The position numbers and the translations under genes were made by a program. Below, piece after piece: positions 51,649 through 60,763 of a stretch of 64,000 bases of DNA. Within the stretch, counting starts at the first letter, position 1. Each line of letters opens with the position of its first letter. Origin of the DNA: Neoroseomonas lacus (GTDB lineage Bacteria > Pseudomonadota > Alphaproteobacteria > Acetobacterales > Acetobacteraceae); NCBI RefSeq assembly GCF_014644535.1, contig NZ_BMKW01000012.1, positions 62,001-126,000 of the forward strand, read 5' to 3'. The notes beneath the pieces are model-generated. The model saw nothing but the letters and a program-made list of their open reading frames with translations. It searched no databases and was not told the origin of the DNA.

Positions 51649-52475
51649 GACGCGTAGGCGCCGAGGTCGAGCGTGCCGGAGAAGGCAGTGGCGACCGGGC
51701 CGGTCATCAGCACATGGCCGTCCGATTCCCGCCATTCCATGATGAGGTCGCCGCCCGGCATGGTGACGGTGGCGCGTCGTCCGGTCAGGCCACGACGGAC
51801 GGCGTTCACGATGCCGGCGCAGGCGCCCGAGCCGCAGGCCAAGGTCAGCCCCGCGCCGCGTTCCCAGATAACGAGCCGCATGCGGTCCGGGGCGAGGATC
51901 TGCGCGAAGCCGATATTGGCGCGTTCCGGGAAGATCGGGTCGTGTTCGAGCCTGGGGCCGATCTCGCTCAGCGGGATGGCGTCGAGGTCATCGACGAAGA
52001 ATGTCGCATGCGGGTTGCCCATGGAGCAGGCCGCCGGGTCGGCGACCGGGCCGAGGGCGAGCGGTACATGCAGCGTGTCCACTGCCCGGGCCAGCGGGAC
52101 CTCCTGCCAGCCGAGCCGGGCCGGGCCCATATCCGCCCGCCACAGCCCGCCGGGCAGACGTTCGACCGGCAATGCACCGGCGATGGTGCGTACCACCACG
52201 CGGTCGGCGCCGCGCTCATCGGCGACCAGCGAGGCGATGCAGCGCGTCGCATTGCCGCAGGCCTCGGCCTCCGAGCCATCCGGGTTGCGGATGCGCATGA
52301 AGACATCCGCGCCGGGCGGCGGCGGCTCCAGCACGATGAACTGGTCGCAGCCGATGCCGAAATGCCGGTCGGCGATGGCGGCGGCGCGGGCCGGGGTGAC
52401 CGGCAGCGCGGCGGCGCGCGCATCCACCACGACGAAGTCGTTGCCGAGGCCGTGCATCTTGCGGAAGGGAACCAT
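51645..52475 (-). CDS. dapF: Diaminopimelate epimerase
   Basis: 276 aa, cofactor-independent epimerase of LL- to meso-diaminopimelate for lysine and peptidoglycan. The two catalytic cysteines are Cys73 in EACGNATRC and Cys214 in LACGSGACAG. The start MVPFRKMHGLGNDF at 52475 matches the family. It shares the diaminopimelate pathway with the asd homologue at the start of the window. Overlaps mtaB. Confidence 0.97.
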   Translation of the reverse strand: MVPFRKMHGLGNDFVVVDARAAALPVTPARAAAIADRHFGIGCDQFIVLEPPPPGADVFMRIRNPDGSEAEACGNATRCIASLVADERGADRVVVRTIAGALPVERLPGGLWRADMGPARLGWQEVPLARAVDTLHVPLALGPVADPAACSMGNPHATFFVDDLDAIPLSEIGPRLEHDPIFPERANIGFAQILAPDRMRLVIWERGAGLTLACGSGACAGIVNAVRRGLTGRRATVTMPGGDLIMEWRESDGHVLMTGPVATAFSGTLDLGAYAS

Positions 52476-52659
52476 GATGGCCCCGATATAGGCCGTGCCG
52501 CCGCCGCCGGGTACCCGCCCTCGCAACAAGGCTGCCCATCTTCCTGACGCCGCCTGCCCGCCCCGTACGGCGCCGTCGTCCGGGTGGGCGTGCTTCGATA
52601 CCGCGTGTGCGCCGGGCCTCCACCCCCACGGAACATCCCCGCGCGGCATGCCGGCCTGG

Positions 52660-53274
52660 TCAGCCGTTCAGCAGCCGGTCGATCTCCGCCTGGGCGAGGT
52701 CGGGGCCGGCGGCGGCCGCCTCGTCCACCGTCTGCTCGTGGCCCAGGATTTCGAGCTTGGCGACGGGTGCTTCGCCCTCGGCGGGGCTGGCGCCGCCCGG
52801 CATCAGACCTTCCAGCATCGTTTCGACATGCTGGAGCTGCTTGATGGCGCGGCGGATGCGCTGCCCGGTCAGGTCCTGGAACGAGCAGGCCTGAAAAATG
52901 TCGTTCACCCGCTGTGTCAGGGCGGCGATCGATTCCGTATCCTGCGCCCCACCATCGAGCCAGGTCTGGATGGCTTCGGCCGCTTCGAGGATGGTGTCGG
53001 CGGCCGATTCCGTGGCTTGCACCACAGCTTCCAGTTCCAGCCCTGAATTGCGGGCGCCGGAGGCCGGGATGGCGATCAGCCTGGCGACCTGGGCGTGGAC
53101 CTCGCTCAGCCGGGCGGTGATCGCCTCCTCGCTCATGCCCATGAGTTGGACGGAGGCGGAGACCTCCGCGCTCAATTCGGCGATGCGGCGGTCCATGAAG
53201 GCGCGCAGCGAGGCGAAATGCGGGGCGAGTGCCTCATCGAGGGCCGCTGGCGGCAAGGCGGTGGCGATGTCCAA
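52660..53274 (-). CDS. CheZ-like protein phosphatase
   Basis: About 204 aa from a TTG at 53274, nine bases after GGAAGG; no in-frame ATG lies at a suitable place, so the start is tentative. The protein is helical, and FQDLTGQRIRRAIKQLQHVE (about residues 140-159) is the CheZ signature with the catalytic Gln of QDLTGQR. The C-terminus has an acidic tail ending in QAEIDRLLNG, like the CheY-binding C-terminal helix of CheZ. It would dephosphorylate CheY-type regulators. No other chemotaxis gene is adjacent. Confidence 0.8.
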   Translation of the reverse strand: MDIATALPPAALDEALAPHFASLRAFMDRRIAELSAEVSASVQLMGMSEEAITARLSEVHAQVARLIAIPASGARNSGLELEAVVQATESAADTILEAAEAIQTWLDGGAQDTESIAALTQRVNDIFQACSFQDLTGQRIRRAIKQLQHVETMLEGLMPGGASPAEGEAPVAKLEILGHEQTVDEAAAAGPDLAQAEIDRLLNG

Positions 53275-53356
53275 GGGCGTGGGCCTTCCGTCACGGCATC
53301 GGAAAGCCCCTAGGAAACACCACAACCATGAAGGTCTCGTTGCCGTGACGGAGGGG

Positions 53357-53385
53357 TTGCGGTGGCCGGGGGCTCGGCGTATACG
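53357..53385 (+). promoter_or_regulatory. Candidate sigma70-type promoter for rpmI-rplT
   Basis: TTGCGG (53357-53362), a 17-base spacer, and TATACG (53380-53385). It gives a leader of about 100 bases before rpmI. The spacing and position are good; the hexamers are moderate. Confidence 0.5.
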
Positions 53386-53490
53386 CCCGCCTCCCGCGTC
53401 GTGGCCCGATGGACATGCCCGGCCGGGAACACGCGTCCCCGTCGCATGGTGCGGCGGAGCAGGGCGCGCCGACCCCGACAGGAGGGCCAA

Positions 53491-53697
53491 ATGTCCAAGA
53501 TGAAGACGAAGTCGAGCGTTAAGAAGCGCTTCCGACTGACCGCCACCGGCAAGGTCAAGGCCGGCGCCGGCAACAAGCGCCACATGCTGACCGCCAAGAC
53601 CACCACCATGAAGCGCCAGAACCGCGGCATGTTCGTCCTTGCGAAGCAGGACGGCGATACCGTGAAGCAGTGGCTGCCCTATGGGCTGGACCGGTAA
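53491..53697 (+). CDS. rpmI: 50S ribosomal protein L35
   Basis: 68 aa very basic protein of the large subunit. The sequence [20 protein letters not shown] and [20 protein letters not shown] are typical of L35. ATG at 53491 follows AGGAGGG. It is followed by rplT after 15 bases. infC, the usual upstream neighbour, is absent; a CheZ-like gene lies divergent instead. Confidence 0.98.
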   Translation: MSKMKTKSSVKKRFRLTATGKVKAGAGNKRHMLTAKTTTMKRQNRGMFVLAKQDGDTVKQWLPYGLDR

Positions 53698-53712
53698 GGA
53701 AGGGGCGCAGCA

Positions 53713-54069
53713 ATGGCTCGTGTAAAGCGGGGCGTAACGAAGCACGCCCGTCACAAGAAGGTCCTCAAGCTCGCCGAGGGCTATGTTGGCCGTTCCTCCA
53801 CCGCCTATCGCCCCGCGCTCGAGCGGGTCGAGAAGGCGCTGCAGTATGCGTACCGCGACCGTCGCAACAAGAAGCGCGAGTTCCGCGGTCTATGGATCCA
53901 GCGCATCAATGCCGCGGTCCGTGAGCATGACCTGACCTATTCCCGCTTCATGGCCGGCATCAAGGCCGCGGGGATCGAGATCGACCGCAAGGTGATGGCG
54001 GCGCTCGCCTTCGACGAACCGGCGGCCTTCGCGGCGCTGGTCGAGCAGGCGAAGGCGAAGCTCGCCTGA
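53713..54069 (+). CDS. rplT: 50S ribosomal protein L20
   Basis: 118 aa RNA-binding protein needed early in large-subunit assembly. [26 protein letters not shown] at the start (residues 2-27) and the C-terminal [19 protein letters not shown] are typical. A GGAAGGGG ribosome binding site precedes it. Two hairpins separate it from pheS. No L20-binding leader pseudoknot was identified. Confidence 0.98.
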   Translation: MARVKRGVTKHARHKKVLKLAEGYVGRSSTAYRPALERVEKALQYAYRDRRNKKREFRGLWIQRINAAVREHDLTYSRFMAGIKAAGIEIDRKVMAALAFDEPAAFAALVEQAKAKLA

Positions 54070-54076
54070 TTGCCTT

Positions 54077-54099
54077 GGCTCGGGGGGTTCCCCCGGGCC
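54077..54099 (+). terminator. First hairpin after rplT
   Basis: Arms GGCTCGGGGG (54077-54086) and CCCCCGGGCC (54090-54099) around GTT, with one G-T wobble, eight bases after the rplT stop. No T-run follows, so it could be a stabiliser or part of an attenuator with the next hairpin. Confidence 0.4.
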
Positions 54100-54116
54100 A
54101 CTTCAGCGTTTAGCAG

Positions 54117-54158
54117 AGGGCCGCTTCCCGGCGACGGGATGCGGCCCTTCGTGCTTTC
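54117..54158 (+). terminator. Intrinsic terminator or attenuator before pheS
   Basis: AGGGCCGC (54117-54124) pairs with GCGGCCCT (54141-54148), with an inner CCCG/CGGG stem (54127-54138) around GCGA, followed by TTCGTGCTTTCT. It lies 15 bases before the pheS start. No phenylalanine-rich leader peptide is seen. Confidence 0.6.
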
Positions 54159-54172
54159 TGGACATGGTGCCA

Positions 54173-55252
54173 ATGACTGACGACCTCGCTTCCCTGCAGG
54201 CCGAGACCGAAGCCGCCCTGGCCGCCGCCATTGACCTGCGAGCGCTCGACGCCGTGCGCGTCGGCGTCATGGGCAAGTCCGGCAGCCTGTCCGGGCTGCT
54301 CAAGGGGCTCGGCGCCGTGCCCGCCGAGCAGCGCAAGGAGCGCGGCGCCGCACTCAACCGCCTGAAGGGCAGCATCGAGGCCGCCATCGAGGCGCGCCGC
54401 GTGGTGCTCGACGCCGCAGCGCTGGATGCCCGCCTCGCTGCCGAGCGGCTCGACATCACCCTGCCGCCGCGCCCCTTCGCCCCCGGCACAGCCGCCGAGG
54501 GCGGCATCCATCCCATCGCCCGCACCATGGAGGAACTGACCGCCTTATTCGGCGCGATGGGCTTCAAGGTCGCCGAAGGGCCGGACATCGAGGGCGACTG
54601 GTTCAATTTCGGCGCGCTCAACATCCCCGACCACCATCCGGCGCGGCAGGATCACGACACCTTCTACCTGCCCGAGGTGAACGGCCGCCGTCCCGTGCTG
54701 CGCACCCATACGAGCCCCGTGCAGATCCGCACGATGATCGCGCAGGAGCCGCCGATCCGCGTCATCGTCCCCGGCCGCACCTATCGCGCCGACCACGACG
54801 CGACGCATTCGCCGATGTTCCACCAGGTCGAAGGCCTGGTGATCGACCGCGGCATCACCCTCGGCCACCTCAAGGGCTGCCTGATCGACTTCCTGCGCGC
54901 CTTCTTCGGCATCAGTGACCTGCCGGTGCGCTTCCGGTCGTCCTACTTCCCCTTCACAGAGCCGAGCATGGAAGTCGACATCGGCTGGTCGCGGAAGACC
55001 GGCGAACTCGGCAAGGGCGGGGATTGGCTGGAAATCCTCGGCTCCGGCATGGTGCACCCGAAGGTGCTGGCCAATTGCGGCATCGACCCGCGCGAGTGGC
55101 AGGGCTTCGCCTTCGGCATGGGGATCGAGCGCATCACCATGCTCAAGCACGGCATCCCGGACCTGCGGCCGTTCTACGAGGCGGATGTGCGCTGGCTGCG
55201 TCATTACGCGGCCGATCCGCTGGCGCCGGCGACGTTGCATGAAGGCGTCTGA
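54173..55252 (+). CDS. pheS: Phenylalanyl-tRNA synthetase alpha subunit
   Basis: 359 aa class II synthetase subunit. N-terminal coiled coil, then the catalytic domain: motif 2 around [11 protein letters not shown] and [25 protein letters not shown] (residues about 197-221), motif 3 in [21 protein letters not shown]. An upstream ATG at 54164 is equally possible; [12 protein letters not shown] fits family starts better. It is followed by its own terminator-like hairpin and a repeat before pheT, so the two subunits may be differently expressed. Confidence 0.96.
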   Translation: MTDDLASLQAETEAALAAAIDLRALDAVRVGVMGKSGSLSGLLKGLGAVPAEQRKERGAALNRLKGSIEAAIEARRVVLDAAALDARLAAERLDITLPPRPFAPGTAAEGGIHPIARTMEELTALFGAMGFKVAEGPDIEGDWFNFGALNIPDHHPARQDHDTFYLPEVNGRRPVLRTHTSPVQIRTMIAQEPPIRVIVPGRTYRADHDATHSPMFHQVEGLVIDRGITLGHLKGCLIDFLRAFFGISDLPVRFRSSYFPFTEPSMEVDIGWSRKTGELGKGGDWLEILGSGMVHPKVLANCGIDPREWQGFAFGMGIERITMLKHGIPDLRPFYEADVRWLRHYAADPLAPATLHEGV

Positions 55253-55257
55253 CGGGT

Positions 55258-55290
55258 CGGGGGAAAGTATTCCCCCGAACCCCCCTTCTA
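55258..55290 (+). terminator. Terminator-like hairpin after pheS
   Basis: GGGGGAA (55259-55265) pairs with TTCCCCC (55270-55276) around AGTA, with a further C-G pair outside, only five bases after the pheS stop. A pyrimidine-rich tail with TATTTTTG follows. It would reduce read-through to pheT. Confidence 0.6.
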
Positions 55291-55349
55291 TTTTTGTCTG
55301 TTGGACTGGTGCGCCGGGCCATGCGCGATTGAACGATCGCCGCATGCTG

Positions 55350-55426
55350 CGCCCGGCGCCAAGTATTGGTTTCCAAAGGCCCTTAGGCCTTTGGTGGGGT
55401 GGCTTGGAGGGGCAAGGCCCCTCCAA
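55350..55426 (+). repeat. Double-hairpin intergenic repeat, copy C
   Basis: CGCCCGGCGCCA (55350-55361) as in copy A, then the 32-base core identical to copies A and B (55370-55401), then the outer hairpin TTGGAGGGGC / GCCCCTCCAA around AAG (55404-55426). It sits between pheS and pheT in the direction of transcription, 31 bases before the pheT start. Confidence 0.75.
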
Positions 55427-55456
55427 CCTTCAACTCTCACGAATGAGCCCGCCGCG

Positions 55457-57952
55457 ATGAAGTTCACCCTGTCCTGGCTGCGCGACCATCTCGACACCGA
55501 GGCCGGCGTCGATGAGATCGCCCGCACCCTCAACGCCATCGGCCTCGAAGTCGAAGGCATCGAGGATCGCGGTGCCGCGCTTGCCACCTTCCGCATCGCC
55601 CGCGTCATCGAGGCCACCCAGCACCCGAACGCCGACCGCCTGCGCCAGCTGCGCGTCGATATCGGTGATGGCGTCGAACGCTCCGTCGTCTGCGGCGCGC
55701 CCAATGCGCGCACCGGGCTGGTGGGCGTCGCCGCTTTGCCGGGCGAGTTCGTCCCCGGCACCGGCGTCACGCTCAAGGTCGGCGAGATCCGCGGCGTGAA
55801 GTCCGAGGCGATGATGCTCTCGGCGCGCGAGATGGGCCTGGGCGACGACCATTCGGGCATCGTGGACCTGCCGGCGGATGCGCCGATCGGCGCATCCTAC
55901 GTGAAGTGGGCCGGCCTCGACGACCCGATCATCGAGATCAGCGTCACGCCGAACCGTGGCGATGCGCTCTCGGTGCGCGGCATCGCGCGGGACCTGGCGG
56001 CGGCGGGGCTCGGCACGCTGAAGCCGTGGTCCGCACCGCCGGTGCCGGCGACGTACGAGGCGCCGCTGAACTGGAAGATCGAGGACCCGCGCGCCTGTCT
56101 CCATGTACTGGGGCGCGCTGTGCGTGGCGTGAAGAACGGGCCGTCCCCGCAATGGCTGCAGGACCGGCTGACGGCGATCGGCTTGCGGCCGATCAGCGCG
56201 CTGGTGGACATCACCAACCTCTTCACCTTCGACCTCGGCCGCCCGCTGCATGTCTTCGACGTGGCGAAGGTGAAGGGCACGAACCTCACCATGCGCATGG
56301 CGCGCGAGGGCGAGACGCTCGTCGCGCTGAACGGCAAGGATTACGTGCTGACCGCCGAGGATGGTGTGATCGCGGATGAGGCCGGGGCGGAGGCGCTCGG
56401 CGGCGTCATCGGCGGCATGCCATCGGGTTGTGACGAGGCGACGACCGAATGCTTCATCGAATGCGCGCTGTTCGACCCGGTGCGCATCGCGCTGTCGGGT
56501 CGGCGGCATGATGTGCGCACCGATGCGCGGTCGCGCTTCGAACGTGGCGTCGATCCGGCCTTCCTGCGCGACGGGCTGGAAGCGGCGACGCGGCTGATCA
56601 TCGAACTGTGCGGCGGCGAGGCCAGCGAGATCAGCGAAGCCGGCGCCGAACCCGCCTGGAAGCGCAGCGCCACGCTGCGGTTTGAACGCGTCGCGACCTA
56701 TGGCGGGCTCGACCTGCCGACGGATGAGGCGATGGGGCGGCTGGAACGCCTTGGCTTCGCGGTGCAAGCGCGCGATGCGGCGAGCGTCACGGTCGCCGTC
56801 CCGTCCTGGCGCAATGACGTGGCGTCGGATCTGTCCGCGTATCACGCGGGTGGTGGTGCGCTGACGCAGTATGAGGGGCTGGACCGCGCCCGGGCGGCCA
56901 AGGCCGCCGAGGGCTGCGCCGCCATCGAGCCCGAGGCGGACCTGGTCGAGGAAGTGCTGCGCCTGGGCGGACTGGATGCGGTGCCGGCGGTGTCGCTGCC
57001 GGCGCTGGCCGTCATTCCGCCGCCGGCCTTCACCGCGAAGCAGTCGCGCGCGGCGTTGACGAGGCGTGTGCTCGCGGCGCGCGGCATGCTCGAGGGCGTA
57101 ACCTTCGCTTTCATGGAAGCGAAGACCGCGGCGATGTTCGGTGCCACGCCCGATGCGCTGCGCCTGGTCAACCCGATCGCCGCCGATCTCGACCAGATGC
57201 GCCCGACGCCGGTCGCCTCGCTGCTGCTGGCAGCCTCGCGCAATGCGGCGCGCGGCTTCGGCGATGTGGCTTTGTGCGAACTCGGCGCCGCCTACCGCGA
57301 CGTGACGCCGGAAGGCCAGGCGGCCGTTGCCGCCGGCGTGCGGCACGGGTCCACGCCGCGCATGTGGAACACCCCCGCGCGCGGCGTCGATGCGATGGAT
57401 GCGAAGGGCGACGCCATCGCGGTGCTCGCTGCGCTCGGCGTGCCGATGGCGGCGTTGCAGGTGACGGCGGATGCGCCGGGCTTCTACCACCCCGGCCGTT
57501 CGGGCGTGGTGCGGCAGGGGCCGAAGGTGGTGCTCGCCACCTTCGGCGAAGTGCATCCGACGGTGCTGGCGGCACTCGACCTGCCGGGGCCAGCGGTGGC
57601 GTTCGAGGTGCTTCTCGACGCCGTGCCGGAACCCAAGCGCCGCAAGAAGGGCGCGCCGGACCTGCCGGCATTCCAGCCGCTGCGCCGCGACTTCGCCTTC
57701 CTGGTGGATGACACCGTTGCCGCCGAGGCGCTGCTGCGTGCCGCGCGCGGCGCGGACAAGGCGCTGATCAGCGATGTCTCGCTGTTCGACCGCTACCAGG
57801 GCAAGGGCGTGCCGGACGGCCAGGTCAGCCTGGCCATCCAGGTCACCATCCAGCCGCGCGAGGCTACGCTGACGGACGTGCAGATCGAGGCCGTGGCCGA
57901 TCGCGTCGTCGCCGCCGTCGCCAAGGCGACCGGGGCGGTATTGCGGGCATGA
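55457..57952 (+). CDS. pheT: Phenylalanyl-tRNA synthetase beta subunit
   Basis: 831 aa. Domains in order: N-terminal KFTLSWLRDHL, tRNA-binding (OB-fold) domain about 40-150, B3/4 editing domain about 210-390 (including DITNLFTFDLGRPLHVFDV), B5 domain, catalytic-like core and the C-terminal FDX-ACB anticodon-binding domain. In the B5 domain, between PSWRNDV and EADLVEEV, lies an unusual insertion of about 35 residues (56822-56932) absent from E. coli PheT. The ATG at 55457 is supported by the family N-terminus; the frame upstream runs through a repeat. Confidence 0.95.
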   Translation: MKFTLSWLRDHLDTEAGVDEIARTLNAIGLEVEGIEDRGAALATFRIARVIEATQHPNADRLRQLRVDIGDGVERSVVCGAPNARTGLVGVAALPGEFVPGTGVTLKVGEIRGVKSEAMMLSAREMGLGDDHSGIVDLPADAPIGASYVKWAGLDDPIIEISVTPNRGDALSVRGIARDLAAAGLGTLKPWSAPPVPATYEAPLNWKIEDPRACLHVLGRAVRGVKNGPSPQWLQDRLTAIGLRPISALVDITNLFTFDLGRPLHVFDVAKVKGTNLTMRMAREGETLVALNGKDYVLTAEDGVIADEAGAEALGGVIGGMPSGCDEATTECFIECALFDPVRIALSGRRHDVRTDARSRFERGVDPAFLRDGLEAATRLIIELCGGEASEISEAGAEPAWKRSATLRFERVATYGGLDLPTDEAMGRLERLGFAVQARDAASVTVAVPSWRNDVASDLSAYHAGGGALTQYEGLDRARAAKAAEGCAAIEPEADLVEEVLRLGGLDAVPAVSLPALAVIPPPAFTAKQSRAALTRRVLAARGMLEGVTFAFMEAKTAAMFGATPDALRLVNPIAADLDQMRPTPVASLLLAASRNAARGFGDVALCELGAAYRDVTPEGQAAVAAGVRHGSTPRMWNTPARGVDAMDAKGDAIAVLAALGVPMAALQVTADAPGFYHPGRSGVVRQGPKVVLATFGEVHPTVLAALDLPGPAVAFEVLLDAVPEPKRRKKGAPDLPAFQPLRRDFAFLVDDTVAAEALLRAARGADKALISDVSLFDRYQGKGVPDGQVSLAIQVTIQPREATLTDVQIEAVADRVVAAVAKATGAVLRA

Positions 57953-59133
57953 CCGCCCTCGCCGCCGCCAAGCGCCTGCATATGGCGTTGCTGGCGGTGG
58001 CGATCGTGCTGGTGCTGTCGGTGTGGTTCGCGGGAACGGTCGCGGTGCCGGGGCTGATCGCGCAGGGGATCATCACACCCGGGCATGCGGCCTGGCTGAC
58101 CGCCTGCGTGCAACTAGGCTTCGTGGTGGGGACGCTGGTCAGCGCGCTGCTGTCGCTGGCCGACCGCATCGAGCCGCGCCGGCTGTTCCTCTCCTGCGCG
58201 CTGCTGGCCGCTGCGGCGACGCTGGCGCAGACGCAGGTGGCGCCGGCGGGGACGGCCGCGCTGGCGTTGCGGGTGGTCGCCGGGGCGGCGATGGCGGGCG
58301 TCTATCCCGTTGGGATGAAGCTGGCTGCCTCCTGGGCGAAGGGCGATCTCGGCTTGCTGATTGGGTTGGTGGTGGGGGCGCTGACCCTGGGCTCGGCGCT
58401 GCCGCACCTGCTGCCGGCGATCGTGGATTCGCTGGACTGGCGCGGCGCCTATGCCGGGGCAGGGGGGCTGGCGGTGCTGGGCGCGTTGCTGATCCTGCCG
58501 TTCCGGCCAGGGCCGCTGCTCGGTGCACGGCCGCCTTTTCACCCGGGACAGGCGCTGGAGGCGTGGCGGAACCGCGGGCTGCGCCTCGCCAATCTCGGTT
58601 ATCTCGGCCACATGTGGGAGCTCTATGCCATGTGGGCCTGGATCGGGGTGTTCCTGGCCGGGGTGCTGGGGCGGCCGCAGGTTGGCGCCTGGGTGTTCGG
58701 CGTGGTGGCGGCCGGGGCGGCCGGCTGCGTGCTGGCGGGTTGGGCGGCGGACCGGTGGAACCGCGCGAAGGTCGCGGCCGCCTGCATGGTGGTCTCCGGC
58801 GCCTGCGCGCTGCTGATCGGGCCGGCCTCGGCCTGGCCGGCGCTGGGGCTGGGGCTCGCCTTCCTGTGGGGCTTCTCGGTGGTGGCGGATTCGGCGCAGT
58901 TCTCGGCCTGCGTCGTCAGTCTCTCGCCGCCCGACTATGTCGGGACCATGCTGACGGTGCAGACCTCGCTGGGCTTCCTGCTGACGGCAGTGGTGATCGG
59001 CGTGCTGCCCCATGCCATGGCGGCGCTGGGGGTGGGCGGGGCTTTCGCGCTGCTCGGCATCGGGCCGCTGCTGGGTGCGGTCGCCATGTGGCGGTTGGCG
59101 CCGCTGCTGCCTCACTCGCCCTCGCCGGGATAG
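57949..59133 (+). CDS. MFS transporter
   Basis: 394 aa, about twelve membrane helices, overlapping pheT by ATGA. Typical MFS loop features are ADRIEPRRLFLSCALL between helices 2 and 3 and AADRWNRAKVAAACMV in the second half. The subgroup resembles small nitrate/cyanate-type or sugar-efflux-like permeases, but the substrate cannot be assigned. Linkage to pheT is probably only positional. Confidence 0.88.
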   Translation: MTALAAAKRLHMALLAVAIVLVLSVWFAGTVAVPGLIAQGIITPGHAAWLTACVQLGFVVGTLVSALLSLADRIEPRRLFLSCALLAAAATLAQTQVAPAGTAALALRVVAGAAMAGVYPVGMKLAASWAKGDLGLLIGLVVGALTLGSALPHLLPAIVDSLDWRGAYAGAGGLAVLGALLILPFRPGPLLGARPPFHPGQALEAWRNRGLRLANLGYLGHMWELYAMWAWIGVFLAGVLGRPQVGAWVFGVVAAGAAGCVLAGWAADRWNRAKVAAACMVVSGACALLIGPASAWPALGLGLAFLWGFSVVADSAQFSACVVSLSPPDYVGTMLTVQTSLGFLLTAVVIGVLPHAMAALGVGGAFALLGIGPLLGAVAMWRLAPLLPHSPSPG

Positions 59134-59184
59134 GTCCGGCCGTGCCGGCCGCCGCCCGCTCACCCTGGCGGGAGATGCCGGAGA

Positions 59185-60645
59185 TCAGCGTCGTGCGGGT
59201 TGGGCGCGCGGGGCCGCAGGCGCCAGGAAGGCGGCGATCGGGCCATTGCCGCGGATCACCGTCTCCCCCGCCGCGACGAGCAGGTCCACCTCCTCCCGCG
59301 ACAGGCCGAGGCTGGTCGGGATCGACCGCAGCCTCTCTCTCGTGTGGGCGTCCGGTACGTCCGCCAGCGACACATGCGCCAGTAGGCCCTGCACGTCGTC
59401 ACAGGCATGGCCTTCGATGACCGCACCCTGCTGACAGCGCCGTTCGCGTTGGCGGCTCACCAGGCGGTCCACCTCGAAGGCGGCGACGGTGAGTGTTTCG
59501 AGGTTGTAGTTGTCGATCTGCGCGCCGGAGACGGCGTCGAAGACCTGGATCACCCCGTTCACCATGCGTTGCCGCGACAGCGCCGGATCGGTGGCGGATT
59601 GACCGTCCACACTGATCATCAGGAACCGCCGCAATGGCATCGTGCGAGCGGTGAATTCGGGCGTGTCCGTGCCGCCGAGCGCGGCGAAGTTCAGCGTCGC
59701 CCGCAAAGCGAGATTGTCGGAGATGCCGCCGTCGAGAAGGTGGACCCAAGGCGTGCGTTCTGGGTCCGCCGCGCGGGCGACGATCTCGAGCAGCCGCCGC
59801 CGGTTGAATTCCGCCAGCATGGGCATCATCGAGAGGTTCACCGGCAGCGGCGCATCGCAGTTTGGCCCGCGATGGTTGGTCAGGGTGATGGGCGTGAACA
59901 GCAGCGGGAAGCCATTGGACGCCGCGACCGCCCGTGCCACCGAGAAGCGGGCGAGGTCGGAGCAGATCACGTCGAACGTATGGGGCAGGAAAGGAAAGGC
60001 GAAGCCGGTCGCGAGGTCCGTCGCGTTGATCGACAAGCGCGGTCGGCCGCGGGCGATCAGGTCCCGGAAGGTGGCGCCGTGGAACATCAGCCGGTCATAG
60101 ACCCCGGTCATGCGGTCGTTGGTGCCGACATAGGGGTCGATCAGCCAGCCCCATTGCCAGGGCAGGAAGTAGGTGCCCCAGACATAGTCGAAGAAGTTGC
60201 GGTAGAGGAATGCCTCGGGGAAGGTCTCGAAAGACTGTTTGCCATACAGCGCGTAATGCGCCGCGGTGAAGCTGCCACCCGAGACGCCGGCCAGTTGGTC
60301 GACCTCCTCCAACAGGTTGGAGGGCGGGCCGCCGAGGCTGACCGGCACATCCCGCATCGCGCGCAATGCGCCATGCGCGAAGGCCGCCGAACGCTTGCCG
60401 CCACCGGAGAAAGCCACCAGCACAAGCAGGTCCGCCCGGCCGGAACTCGCATTGATCTCCGCCAGCCCATACCCGTCATTGCGGGCGCCGCGGGGCAGAG
60501 GTGGATTGATGCCGCGGTCGGGGTTGACGCAGCCCAGCAGGGCGAGCAGCGCCAGCAGCGCGCCGAGACCCTTCACCCGCGACGATGTCCGCCCGTGACA
60601 GGTCGGCGCCAGGCTGCCGCCAGCCTGCCGATGTCGGTCCGCCAT
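59185..60645 (-). CDS. Patatin-like phospholipase lipoprotein
   Basis: 486 aa. A long N-region is followed by LGALLALLALLGC, a lipobox with the lipidated cysteine at about residue 39. The patatin catalytic features are present: the oxyanion GGGK in FSGGGKRSAAFAHG, the nucleophile GVSGG in LAGVSGGSFTAAHYAL, and the Asp of the DGG in LLDGGISDNLAL. It would be a membrane-anchored lipid acyl hydrolase facing the periplasm. The second of two nearby ATGs (60645) is better spaced from AAGGGG. Single gene. Confidence 0.88.
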   Translation of the reverse strand: MADRHRQAGGSLAPTCHGRTSSRVKGLGALLALLALLGCVNPDRGINPPLPRGARNDGYGLAEINASSGRADLLVLVAFSGGGKRSAAFAHGALRAMRDVPVSLGGPPSNLLEEVDQLAGVSGGSFTAAHYALYGKQSFETFPEAFLYRNFFDYVWGTYFLPWQWGWLIDPYVGTNDRMTGVYDRLMFHGATFRDLIARGRPRLSINATDLATGFAFPFLPHTFDVICSDLARFSVARAVAASNGFPLLFTPITLTNHRGPNCDAPLPVNLSMMPMLAEFNRRRLLEIVARAADPERTPWVHLLDGGISDNLALRATLNFAALGGTDTPEFTARTMPLRRFLMISVDGQSATDPALSRQRMVNGVIQVFDAVSGAQIDNYNLETLTVAAFEVDRLVSRQRERRCQQGAVIEGHACDDVQGLLAHVSLADVPDAHTRERLRSIPTSLGLSREEVDLLVAAGETVIRGNGPIAAFLAPAAPRAQPARR

Positions 60646-60763
60646 GAACATCCCCTTGCGTCGAACCGCTATCGTCTTGGTGTCCGGCGCGGATGTCTAC
60701 CGGAAGTCGGGGAAGATGATTGGCCTGTATCCACGATCCCAGCGCCCGGTCTGCCGCTGACGG

